Source: Spirochaetaceae bacterium (GTDB taxonomy: Bacteria; Spirochaetota; Spirochaetia; SZUA-6; Bin103). Taken from it: a DNA stretch of 15,508 bases. The position numbers were made by a program, and so were the translations under genes. The notes under the pieces were generated by a model. The model was given only the letters and a program-made list of their open reading frames with translations. It was not told the DNA's origin and did not search any database. The stretch is from the NCBI GenBank assembly GCA_028820215.1, contig JAPPKD010000116.1:1-15508 (forward strand), given 5' to 3'. This document shows positions 1 through 7,569 of the stretch, one piece after another (position 1 is the first letter of the stretch; every line of letters starts with the position of its first letter).

Positions 1-35
1 ACTCGCCGAGGTTGCCCTTCCAAGACCCACTTGAC

Positions 36-50
36 ATGAGGTCACGTCAT
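36..50. promoter_or_regulatory. Possible autoregulatory operator upstream of the antitoxin gene
   Basis: An imperfect dyad, ATGAGGT-C-ACGTCAT, matches itself at six of seven arm positions. It overlaps a TTGACA hexamer at 31-36 that fits the -35 consensus. VapBC antitoxins with ribbon-helix-helix folds commonly bind such dyads to repress their own operon, so the position just before the antitoxin start is suggestive. No well-spaced -10 box is seen, so the promoter itself is uncertain. Confidence 0.35.
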
Positions 51-59
51 ATCAGTTTC

Positions 60-311
60 ATGAAGAACGTGACCGTGGCCCTTCCCGAGGATGCTGCGAG
101 GTGGCTGCGGGTCCGGGCGGCCGAAGACGATCGCAGCGTTTCGGGGTGGCTGGCCGACCTGATCGAGGGGATCAGGCGCCGAGAGGACGAGTACCAGATC
201 GCGATGGAGCAGGCGTTGGCGGTGAAGCCCGAGATCCTGAACGAGAGCGGAGCGCCCTATCCGTCGCGCGACGTGCTCTACGATCGTCCCGGGCCTTATC
301 CACATCCGTGA
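60..311 (+). CDS. Ribbon-helix-helix antitoxin (VapB/FitA-like)
   Basis: A small protein of 83 residues from the ATG at 60. The N-terminus (KNVTVALPEDAARWLRVRAAE, residues 2-22) has the pattern of a ribbon-helix-helix DNA-binding domain: a short beta strand NVTVALP, a helix with basic and acidic residues, then a second helix after SVSGWLADLI. Known antitoxins of this type dimerise, bind the operon operator and use the C-terminal tail to block the toxin active site; the tail here (about residues 45-83) is proline-rich and would do that. The gene ends 42 bases before a PIN-domain toxin on the same strand, the usual antitoxin-toxin order. An upstream ATG at 36 is in frame, but the domain starts at residue 2 of the chosen start. 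No clear Shine-Dalgarno is visible. The role is inferred from fold pattern and neighbour. Confidence 0.7.
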   Translation: MKNVTVALPEDAARWLRVRAAEDDRSVSGWLADLIEGIRRREDEYQIAMEQALAVKPEILNESGAPYPSRDVLYDRPGPYPHP

Positions 312-353
312 CCCGGTAGCTGCCAAGACCCAGGAACGGGAAGCGGAGACACC

Positions 354-818
354 ATGACGGAGTCAGTCTTCGTCGACACCAATGTCCTGGTCTACCGGTA
401 CGACGCGTCGGACCCGGTCAAGCAGGCGCGGGCCGACGCGTGGTACCTGCACCTTTGGCGCCGGCGGTGCGGCCGGTTGAGCTTCCAGGTGTTGCAGGAG
501 ATGTATGCCACGCTGACGCGCAAGCTGAAGCCGGGCATCGCCCGGTCGAAGGCACAGCGGATCGTGCGTGCGCTGCAGGCATGGCAGCCGATCACCGTCG
601 ACCTCTCCGTTCTGGAACGTGCATGGAACCTGCAGGAACGCCACTCCCTTTCGTGGTGGGACGCGCTGATCGTCGCGGCGGCCTAGCTCGGCGCGTGCCG
701 GGTGCTCCTCACCGAGGACCTGCAGCACGGCCAGGTGTTCGGCGGCGTGTGCGTGATCGATCCCTTCGCTTCGCCGAATCTGGCGCCGCCGGACGTTCTG
801 GAAGCGGTGGGCTCTTGA
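354..818 (+). pseudogene. PIN-domain toxin (VapC-like) interrupted by an in-frame TAG
   Basis: The frame opens at ATG 354 with an AGCGGAG ribosome site about 7 bases upstream and reads as a PIN-domain ribonuclease: FVDTNVLVY at residues 6-14 (first catalytic Asp, D8), QEMYA near residue 49 (acidic residue), and WWDALIVAAA at residues 101-110 (third acidic residue). TAG follows at 684-686 (codon 111). The same frame then continues without another stop to TGA at 816-818 and encodes the normal PIN ending, including GACRVLLTEDLQHGQ with the last conserved acidic position and the final strand VIDPF. Full length would be about 154 codons, typical for VapC. A single base change (for example CAG to TAG) explains the break. 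The truncated 110-residue product would lack the last acidic motif and probably be inactive. The alternatives are a sequencing error or stop readthrough. Confidence 0.75.
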
Positions 819-833
819 GGCTTGGTCCGCCGT

Positions 834-1922
834 CTACTCCCAGCGGAACAGCCGCACGGACAGCGCCGCGGCCACTGCCAGCCAGATGCCCAGCACCAGC
901 GCGTCCAGACCGAGCGCGTGCACGGGAGGCGCGCCCACCATGGTCTGCCGCAGCGCGTCGCCGAGGTAGGTGAGGGGGATCGCCTGCACCACCGGCCGGA
1001 TCCAGTCCGGCATGGTCTGGAGCGGGAAGAAGATCCCGGAGAGGAACATCATCGGGAAGTTGAGCACCGACGTGATGCCGAACACGCTCTCCTCGGTCCG
1101 GGACAGCGCGGCGATCAGGTAGCCGAGCGAGACGAAGGTGAGCGCGCCGAGCACGCAGAAGCCGGCCACCAGCCCGATCCGGTCGCCGATCTCCACGCCG
1201 AACACCAGCCGGCCCACGGCGACGATGACCACCACCTGGGCGAGCGCGATCGTCAGCCGGTGCAGGAGCTGCGAGAGCAGCAGCGACAGGCGTGGCAGCG
1301 GCGTGGCGCCCAGGCGGCGCAGCACCTGCCGCTCCCGGAGCTGCACCAGCGGCGCCGCGGTCCCGAACAGGCCGAGCTGCATCAGTGCCATCGCCAGGAT
1401 TCCCGGCACCAGGTAGTCGATCGTGCGCAGGCGGTCGGCCGTGACGGTCGTGAAGCGGGTCGTGATCAGCGCGGGCCGGCGGCGGATGACGCCGTCCAGC
1501 TCGCGCAGCGCGGCGTCGATCACGGGCACGGCGATCTGGCGCGCCGAGGCGGAGGTGGGATCGAAGATCACCTCGACCTCCACCGCCCGGCCTCCGGCCA
1601 CGTCTCCGGCCAGGCTTGGCGGCGCGTCCACCACGACGCGCAGATCTCCTTCGCGGAGCCGGCCCATCAGCTCGGCGCGCGTCCCGGAGCGAACCTCCAG
1701 CGCGGGGATGCTGTTCAGCGCCGCCAGCACGGGGTCCGGCACGCCGCCGGCGCCCTGGGGCCGCACCACGCCGACGGTGACCGGATCCTGTCCGGAGCCG
1801 GAGAAGATCACCCCGAACAGCAGGATGAACAGGACGGGGAAGGCGAGGGTCCAGAACAGCGCCATGCGGTCGCGCATGAAGCTCTTCTGGGCGGCGACGT
1901 AGAGGGGAACGACGGAGGTCAT
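834..1922 (-). CDS. ABC-2 type transporter, permease subunit
   Basis: The product is 362 residues from the ATG at 1922, placed 7 bases after the stop of the ATPase gene in the same direction. The architecture is typical of one-half ABC-2 exporters: a cytoplasmic N-terminus, a first membrane segment at about residues 20-41 (LFWTLAFPVLFILLFGVIF), a large external domain of roughly 120 residues (about 43-165), then five further hydrophobic segments, the last ending in LSVRLFRWE. The segment GTAAPLVQLRERQVLRRLGATPL before the third membrane region is the usual cytoplasmic coupling stretch (residues about 183-205). The family exports drugs, lipids or polysaccharides, or works in membrane assembly; the substrate cannot be read from sequence. 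Longer starts upstream would overlap the ATPase gene and carry no membrane-protein character, so the short start is preferred. Confidence 0.88.
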   Translation of the reverse strand: MTSVVPLYVAAQKSFMRDRMALFWTLAFPVLFILLFGVIFSGSGQDPVTVGVVRPQGAGGVPDPVLAALNSIPALEVRSGTRAELMGRLREGDLRVVVDAPPSLAGDVAGGRAVEVEVIFDPTSASARQIAVPVIDAALRELDGVIRRRPALITTRFTTVTADRLRTIDYLVPGILAMALMQLGLFGTAAPLVQLRERQVLRRLGATPLPRLSLLLSQLLHRLTIALAQVVVIVAVGRLVFGVEIGDRIGLVAGFCVLGALTFVSLGYLIAALSRTEESVFGITSVLNFPMMFLSGIFFPLQTMPDWIRPVVQAIPLTYLGDALRQTMVGAPPVHALGLDALVLGIWLAVAAALSVRLFRWE

Positions 1923-1929
1923 GGCGGGG

Positions 1930-2865
<936 letters not shown>

Positions 2866-2873
2866 AACACGGT

Positions 2874-2901
2874 CGTGCCCGCGTGTCTTGACACGGGCGT
2901 G
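2874..2901. promoter_or_regulatory. Divergent promoter region with a dyad between exporter and desaturase genes
   Basis: The 77-base region between two divergent genes contains GTGTC-TT-GACAC (2883-2894), flanked by CCC and GGG arms that extend the symmetry outward to about 2874 and 2901. A TTGACA hexamer at 2888-2893 reads toward the desaturase, although no strong -10 is seen at the correct spacing. Such dyads between divergent genes often bind a regulator, but no regulator gene is in the window. Confidence 0.35.
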
Positions 2902-2942
2902 GAGACGGCAAACGCTCGGTGGGAGCCAAGGAGGATCTGTCG

Positions 2943-4124
2943 ATGTCCAGCGTACATCCGCCGCTCGCCGACGTTCGCCGCAGCCTGCGGGTGCGGTGGT
3001 ACCGGAGCCCCATCGAACCGGCCGTCCTGCGCCGCCTGATGCAGCGCAGCGACTTGCGGGGAGCCTTCCAGGCGGTCGGCCATCTGGCCCTGGCCGCCGG
3101 CACCGGCGTGCTGACCTGGTACCTGTTCTCGCAGCGGCTGTGGGTCGCGTGCGCGTTGGCGTTCCTGCTGCACGGAGGGGTCACCAGCTTCTTCAGCTCC
3201 GGATGCCACGAGCTCGATCACGGCACCGTGTTCCGGACCAAGCGGCTCAACCGCCTGTTCCTGCGCGTGTACGGCGTGCTGGCGTGGTTCAACTTCCACG
3301 ACTACGCGCTCAGCCACACCTACCACCACCGCTACACCCTGCATCCGGACGGCGACCGCGAGGTCGAGCTGCCGAAGACGCCTTCGCTGCGCTTCCTGTA
3401 CCTGCTGCAGCTCTGCACGATCAGTATCACCGGCGGCTTCGAGTCCAAGGGGCTGATTCCGCTGCTCCGCACCACCGTCGGCACGGCGCTGGGGACCTTC
3501 CCCCGCCGCGGCGTCGAGAGCTCGCCGGAAACGACGGGCCCGAACTCCGAGGAGTGGGTGCGGGCGCTGTACGACGCGCATCCGGAAGAGCGCGCAAAGT
3601 CCGTGCGCTGGGCGCGGATCACGCTGCTGTTCCACGCGGCGGTGACCGTCGCCGGCATCGCGTCGGGGCTGTGGCTGCTGCCGCTGCTGGTGAGCTTCCC
3701 GATCTTCTTCGGGAACATCTGGAAGTACTTCGTCGGCGCTCCCATGCACTGCGGCCTGCGCGACAACGTTCCCGACTTCCGCAAGTGCGTGCGCACCATC
3801 ACGCTCGACCCGCTGTCCACGTTCGTCTACTGGCGCATGAACCGGCACATGGAGCACCACATGTACGCCGGCGTGCCGTGCTACAACCTGCGCGAGCTGA
3901 GCCGCACCATCGCCGGGGACCTGCCTGAACCGCGCACGCTGATGGGCGCCTGGCGGGAGATGCGCGCGACCTGGAAGCGCCAGCAGACCGAGCCGGACTA
4001 CCAGTACGACACGCCCGTGCCCACACACGGGATCGTCGGGAGTGCCCCGGCACGGGACGACGACGGGCTCGGCGCCTCCATCGGCGACCTCGCACCGGGC
4101 ATCCTGGCGCGGGCCGGCGCCTGA
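2943..4124 (+). CDS. Membrane fatty acid desaturase (diiron)
   Basis: The start at ATG 2943 is set by a strong ribosome site AAGGAGG at 2928-2934; an upstream in-frame ATG at 2919 lies before that site. The 393-residue protein has the histidine boxes of the membrane-bound diiron desaturase/hydroxylase family: HELDH (H89, H93), HTYHH (H125, H128, H129), and HMEHH (H302, H305, H306), plus an extra histidine in APMHCGLRDN (H269) that fits the known pattern before the third box. Hydrophobic pairs lie near residues 43-84, 103-117 and 225-265, with the boxes on the cytoplasmic side. The family uses oxygen and an electron donor to desaturate or hydroxylate lipid chains. A tail of about 75 residues after the third box is hydrophilic with no recognised domain. 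The gene lies 29 bases upstream of a PhyH oxygenase gene, probably co-transcribed. Regiospecificity and exact substrate are unknown. Confidence 0.9.
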   Translation: MSSVHPPLADVRRSLRVRWYRSPIEPAVLRRLMQRSDLRGAFQAVGHLALAAGTGVLTWYLFSQRLWVACALAFLLHGGVTSFFSSGCHELDHGTVFRTKRLNRLFLRVYGVLAWFNFHDYALSHTYHHRYTLHPDGDREVELPKTPSLRFLYLLQLCTISITGGFESKGLIPLLRTTVGTALGTFPRRGVESSPETTGPNSEEWVRALYDAHPEERAKSVRWARITLLFHAAVTVAGIASGLWLLPLLVSFPIFFGNIWKYFVGAPMHCGLRDNVPDFRKCVRTITLDPLSTFVYWRMNRHMEHHMYAGVPCYNLRELSRTIAGDLPEPRTLMGAWREMRATWKRQQTEPDYQYDTPVPTHGIVGSAPARDDDGLGASIGDLAPGILARAGA

Positions 4125-4153
4125 GCGGGCCGGCGTCCGAAAAGGGGGCAACC

Positions 4154-5074
4154 GTGCGCTTCGATCGCGATTCCTGGACCTTCGACTGTCAGCCCACCAT
4201 GATCGACTCGGAGGTCCTGGCGTTCTGCCGCGACGGCTGCGTACTGCTTCGCGGGGTGGTGCCCGACGAGATCAACCGGCGCGCCTGCGACTGGCTCGAC
4301 GGCACGATCCCGGCGGAGCCCGGCCTCGTCCCGGACGGGATGACGCAAGCGGAGATGGATCGCATCCGGGCAAGCCACGAGCCGACGACGATCTTCCTGG
4401 AGGAGTGGTTCATCGAGCACGTGCTCCTCAACCCGCGGGTCGCCGGGATCATGCGGTCGCTGCTCGGGCCCATGGTCGGCCTGCCGATCCTGGCCAGCCT
4501 GCACCGGGTGGAGTGCCCGGAAGAGGCCGGCAACTGGCACCAGGACGCCGACTGCGTGTTCGGGCCGGAGTTGCACTTCGTGGAGGTGTTCTACTTTCCG
4601 CAGGACACGCCGCCCGAGCTGGGTCCGACCGAGATCCTGGCCGGCAGCCACCTGGCGCGGTTCGACCGTTCCGGGGAACCGGACGGCGGCGTGCTGAGCG
4701 ACGGCCCGGCCGGCACGATCGGCATCCACCACCAGAGCATCCTGCACCGCAGGGCGCCGTCCGTGGCCGCCGGCAGCCGCCGCATGCTCAAGTACAACTA
4801 CTGGCGCACCTCGCCGCCGCGGCGCGACTGGCTGGACGACGCCGCCTTCGACCCGCGCACCGCCGACTACGGCGGGCACTTCGTGGCGCGCTACGTCGCG
4901 CACATGATGGCGTGGCTTGCCGGGAAGGGTGACGAGTTCCGCGTGATCGGCGGGCAGGGCTGGCCCTGGCGGACCGAGAACCAGATCCGCCCGTCCTACG
5001 GCTTCGGCTCCGCCGGCGGCTACGTGCCGGACTGGCGCAAGGGCAACTCCGACGGCTATGCGCGGTCGAGTTGA
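4154..5074 (+). CDS. PhyH-family Fe(II)/2-oxoglutarate dioxygenase 1
   Basis: The start is GTG 4154 with an AAGGGGG ribosome site a few bases upstream; the product is 306 residues. The N-terminal FCRDGCVLLRGVV (about residues 24-36) is the common PhyH opening. The iron-binding HxD is W-H129-Q-D131. The third iron ligand is probably H198 in SILHRRAP, and the 2-oxoglutarate-binding arginine lies near R209-R210. GPTEILAGSHL at 157-167 is the usual substrate-pocket strand and turn. The length fits the family. Members hydroxylate fatty acyl chains, amino acids or secondary metabolites, using oxygen and 2-oxoglutarate. The position directly after the desaturase suggests a joint role in modifying a lipid or acyl substrate, but that is inference. 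A tandem 16-base repeat begins at the 3-prime end of the gene and includes its stop codon. Confidence 0.88.
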   Translation: MRFDRDSWTFDCQPTMIDSEVLAFCRDGCVLLRGVVPDEINRRACDWLDGTIPAEPGLVPDGMTQAEMDRIRASHEPTTIFLEEWFIEHVLLNPRVAGIMRSLLGPMVGLPILASLHRVECPEEAGNWHQDADCVFGPELHFVEVFYFPQDTPPELGPTEILAGSHLARFDRSGEPDGGVLSDGPAGTIGIHHQSILHRRAPSVAAGSRRMLKYNYWRTSPPRRDWLDDAAFDPRTADYGGHFVARYVAHMMAWLAGKGDEFRVIGGQGWPWRTENQIRPSYGFGSAGGYVPDWRKGNSDGYARSS

Positions 5075-5103
5075 CGGAGGACACGGCGTCGAGTTGACGG
5101 AGG
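5065..5103 (+). repeat. Tandem 16-base direct repeat over the stop codon of PhyH1
   Basis: GTCGAGTTGACGGAGG occurs at 5065-5080 and again, exact, at 5088-5103, with a 23-base period. The first copy contains the last codons and TGA stop of the dioxygenase gene; the second lies just after it. It looks like a small local duplication. The TTGACG inside each copy resembles a -35 box but no -10 is well placed. Confidence 0.85.
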
Positions 5104-5108
5104 GCACG

Positions 5109-5140
5109 CTCAGGTGCGACCCTGAGGTGGTAGTTACCTC
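5109..5140 (+). promoter_or_regulatory. Two overlapping, mutually exclusive hairpins in the leader of the RNA helicase gene
   Basis: CTCAGG (5109-5114) pairs with CCTGAG (5121-5126) around a 6-base loop. The bases GAG of that right arm also form the left arm of GAGGT (5124-5128) pairing with ACCTC (5136-5140). Only one hairpin can form at a time. DEAD-box helicase genes often have structured, autoregulated leaders, so a folding switch is possible; it could also be the terminator region of the upstream pair. No U-run follows. Confidence 0.35.
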
Positions 5141-5234
5141 CTGATTGGCGACTTCCGGTCCCGGGCGTCGCTGCCTCGACGATCTGCAAGGCCGTGACCG
5201 AGCGGCCGTCATCTTCTTCCACAGGGACATTCTC

Positions 5235-6536
5235 TTGTCATCGAACAATTTTTCGTCTCTCGGCCTGACCGAGACCATCGTCCGCGCGCTGCGAGCCCGA
5301 GGCTACGCGGCGCCCACTCCCATCCAGCAACAGGCGATCCCGCGGCTCCTGGCCGGGGATGACCTGCTGGGCATCGCCCAGACCGGAACGGGCAAGACCG
5401 CCGCGTTTGCCCTGCCGGTGCTCCAGCAGCTTGCCGAAGCCCGCGAGCGGGCCGAGCCGCGCACGCCGCGCGCCCTGGTGCTGGCGCCGACCCGCGAGCT
5501 CGCCATCCAGATCCACGACGACTTCCGCGACTACGGCGCCGGCCTCCGCCTGCGCCAGACGGTCATCCTGGGCGGCGTGGGGCAGGGGCCCCAGGTGGCG
5601 GCCCTTGCGAAGCGCATCGACATCGTGGTCGCAACACCCGGCCGCCTGCTGGACCTGTTCGAGCAGGGCCACGTCCGCCTCGACCGCATCGCCTTCTTCG
5701 TGCTCGACGAGGCGGACCGCATGCTGGACATGGGGTTCATCCACGACGTCAAGCGGATCATCCGGGAGTTGCCGCGCCGCCGCCGCTCGCTGCTGTTCTC
5801 GGCGACCATGCCGCCCGAGGTCGCCCGCCTGGCGGCGGAGATCCTGCACCGGCCGAAGCGCGTGGAGGTGACCCCGGCCGCGACCACGGTGGACACCGTG
5901 CGGCAGTTCGTCTACTCCGTGAAGAGCGCGGACAAGCCCAAGTTGCTCCGCGAGCTGCTGGAGGACAGCCGGCTGTCCCGCGTGCTGGTGTTCGCACGGA
6001 CCAAGCATCGCGCCAACCGGGTCGCCGAGCACGTCTCCAAGCTGGGGGTCGAGGCGGACGCCATCCACGGCAACAAGTCGCAGACCGCCCGCCAGCGCGC
6101 GCTGGAGCGGTTTCGAGCGGGCCGTTCGCGGGTGCTGGTGGCGACCGACATCGCCGCACGCGGCCTCGACGTGGACGGGATCAGTCACGTCATCAATTTC
6201 GAGCTTCCCCACGAGCCGGAGAGCTACGTGCACCGCATCGGCCGAACCGCGCGTGCCGGCGCTTCCGGGACCGCGCTGTCGTTCTGCGATCCCAGCGAGG
6301 CGTCGCAGCTCCGCGGCATCGAGAGGCTTACCGGCGTCGCTCTGAAGAAGGTTGATGGCCAGCCGTTCCTCGCTGCGACCGCGGTCGACGAACGGGCGGG
6401 CAACGGCCGGCACGGAGGCTCGACCATACCGGTGCGCATCGAGCGGAGCGGCGGTCGCGCGCACCGCGGTGGGCCGCCCCACCGTGGCCGTCGCCGTCGC
6501 GGGGGGAAGGGCACCCCGGCGTTTCAGGGAAGCTGA
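5235..6536 (+). CDS. rhlE: DEAD-box ATP-dependent RNA helicase, RhlE-like
   Basis: The TTG start at 5235 is chosen because similarity to RhlE begins at once (FSSLGLTETIVRAL) and an AGGGA lies 7 bases upstream; a TTG at 5145 would add 30 residues without family character. The 433-residue protein has every DEAD-box motif in order: Q motif APTPIQQQAIP (26-36), motif I AQTGTGKT (48-55), Ia PTRELA (85-90), Ib TPGR (134-137), II DEAD (158-161), III SAT (189-191), V ATDIAARG (303-310), VI HRIGRTAR (333-340). The C-terminal tail from about residue 385 is rich in Arg and Gly (RGGPPHRGRRRRGG), an RNA-binding extension usual in RhlE. It would unwind short RNA duplexes in the cytoplasm, acting in ribosome maturation, RNA decay or cold growth. 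It stands alone on the strand between two oxygenase genes. Confidence 0.93.
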   Translation: MSSNNFSSLGLTETIVRALRARGYAAPTPIQQQAIPRLLAGDDLLGIAQTGTGKTAAFALPVLQQLAEARERAEPRTPRALVLAPTRELAIQIHDDFRDYGAGLRLRQTVILGGVGQGPQVAALAKRIDIVVATPGRLLDLFEQGHVRLDRIAFFVLDEADRMLDMGFIHDVKRIIRELPRRRRSLLFSATMPPEVARLAAEILHRPKRVEVTPAATTVDTVRQFVYSVKSADKPKLLRELLEDSRLSRVLVFARTKHRANRVAEHVSKLGVEADAIHGNKSQTARQRALERFRAGRSRVLVATDIAARGLDVDGISHVINFELPHEPESYVHRIGRTARAGASGTALSFCDPSEASQLRGIERLTGVALKKVDGQPFLAATAVDERAGNGRHGGSTIPVRIERSGGRAHRGGPPHRGRRRRGGKGTPAFQGS

Positions 6537-6598
6537 GCGCGGCAGGGCAGCGGACACCAGTTGTACTTGGTAAAAGAGCGGAAAGGAGTGCCCTGGAG

Positions 6599-6631
6599 CC
6601 CGCGGAGGCGCCTGCGAGGCGCTCCCGCGGG
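6599..6631. other. Large GC-rich inverted repeat after the helicase gene
   Basis: Arms CCCGCGGAGGCGCC (6599-6612) and GGCGCTCCCGCGGG (6618-6631) pair over 12 of 14 positions around a 5-base loop, TGCGA. It lies 62 bases after the helicase stop and could act as a terminator or RNA-stabilising hairpin, although there is no T-run on either side. The palindromes GTGATCAC (6636-6643) and CGGCATGCCG (6643-6652) follow directly and may be regulator sites for the next gene. Confidence 0.6.
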
Positions 6632-6681
6632 GACGGTGATCACGGCATGCCGGGGGGTGAGCCGACAGCGTCGAAACACGG

Positions 6682-6687
6682 CATAAT
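6682..6687 (+). promoter_or_regulatory. Candidate -10 box for PhyH oxygenase 2
   Basis: CATAAT matches the TATAAT consensus at five of six positions, 30 bases before the ATG at 6717, which leaves room for a leader with the GAGGA ribosome site. No convincing -35 hexamer is seen at 16-18 bases upstream, so it may depend on an activator bound to the palindromes just before it. Confidence 0.4.
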
Positions 6688-6716
6688 CGTCACGACCACT
6701 GTCCTGCGAGGAATCC

Positions 6717-7532
6717 ATGATGCTGACGGACCGCCATGTGGCGCAATTCGAGACCTTCGGCTTCGTCGTGCTGCGCGGCGTGCTCGGCTCCGATGAGCTC
6801 TCCGCGGCGCGCGCCGAGTTCGACACCGGCCTGGCGCGCGCGGCCGCAGCCACCGAGCGGCGCGGCATCCGCAAGCAGCTCAACTGGTCCAACCTGGGAC
6901 CGGACACGCCGTTTCTGGGATCGCTGCTGGAGGACGCCCGTTTCGTCGACGCCGCCGAGCGCTTCCATGGTGGGGAGGTGATCGGCTACTACGCCAACTC
7001 CAACTCGTTCGACGGCGACCGCACCGAGTGGCATCCGGACACGTCGATCCTCCTCAGGCGTGGGGTCAAGTTCGCCTTCTACCTGCAGCCGCTGGACGAG
7101 GCAAGCGGCGCGCTGCGCTTCATCCCCGGATCGCACAGGGAGCCGCTCCACTCCGGCATGCGGCAGATCGGCATCAAGGAGGACAACACGCGCGTCCTGG
7201 ACGCCGAGGGGCTGGAGGTCGACGAGGTGCCGGCGTACGTGGCGCGCTCGGAGCCCGGCGACGTGATCGCGTTCGACAGCCGCGTCTGGCACGCGAGCTG
7301 GGGGGGCAGACCCGACCGCAGGATGTGCAGCCTGGGCTACTTCGCCGTACCGGCGACGGCGGCGGAAGAGGATGCGATGGCGGTGCTGGCGCGGCAGGAC
7401 GCCCAACTGCTGGAGGCGTTTCCCCTGCTCGCGCGCCCGCCGCACTGGGTGGACAATCCCGCGGACGACCCGCGGCGCGGGCGCTGGCTTCGCGCGCTGC
7501 GGCGCTGGGGCTTCGCCGGCGTCGCCGGCTGA
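6717..7532 (+). CDS. PhyH-family Fe(II)/2-oxoglutarate dioxygenase 2
   Basis: The product is 271 residues. Two ATG codons lie side by side (6717 and 6720); the GAGGA at 6708-6712 is 4 or 7 bases away, so 6720 is equally possible. The opening FETFGFVVLRGVL (about residues 11-23) is typical PhyH. The iron ligands are H106 and D108 in EWHPDTS and H192 in VWHASWGG, with the 2-oxoglutarate arginine near R201-R202. The strand GALRFIPGSHREPLH (131-145) and PGDVIAFDSRVWH (180-192) are classic family features. All catalytic residues seem present, so it should be active; the substrate is unknown. It forms its own transcription unit, converging with the minus-strand aminotransferase-PhyH3 pair with only 37 bases between stops. 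The sequence differs clearly from the other three PhyH copies, so it is not a recent duplicate. Confidence 0.9.
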   Translation: MMLTDRHVAQFETFGFVVLRGVLGSDELSAARAEFDTGLARAAAATERRGIRKQLNWSNLGPDTPFLGSLLEDARFVDAAERFHGGEVIGYYANSNSFDGDRTEWHPDTSILLRRGVKFAFYLQPLDEASGALRFIPGSHREPLHSGMRQIGIKEDNTRVLDAEGLEVDEVPAYVARSEPGDVIAFDSRVWHASWGGRPDRRMCSLGYFAVPATAAEEDAMAVLARQDAQLLEAFPLLARPPHWVDNPADDPRRGRWLRALRRWGFAGVAG

Positions 7533-7569
7533 GTTCGGGGCTCAGGCAGGTCCGGGCAGGCACCGCCTC

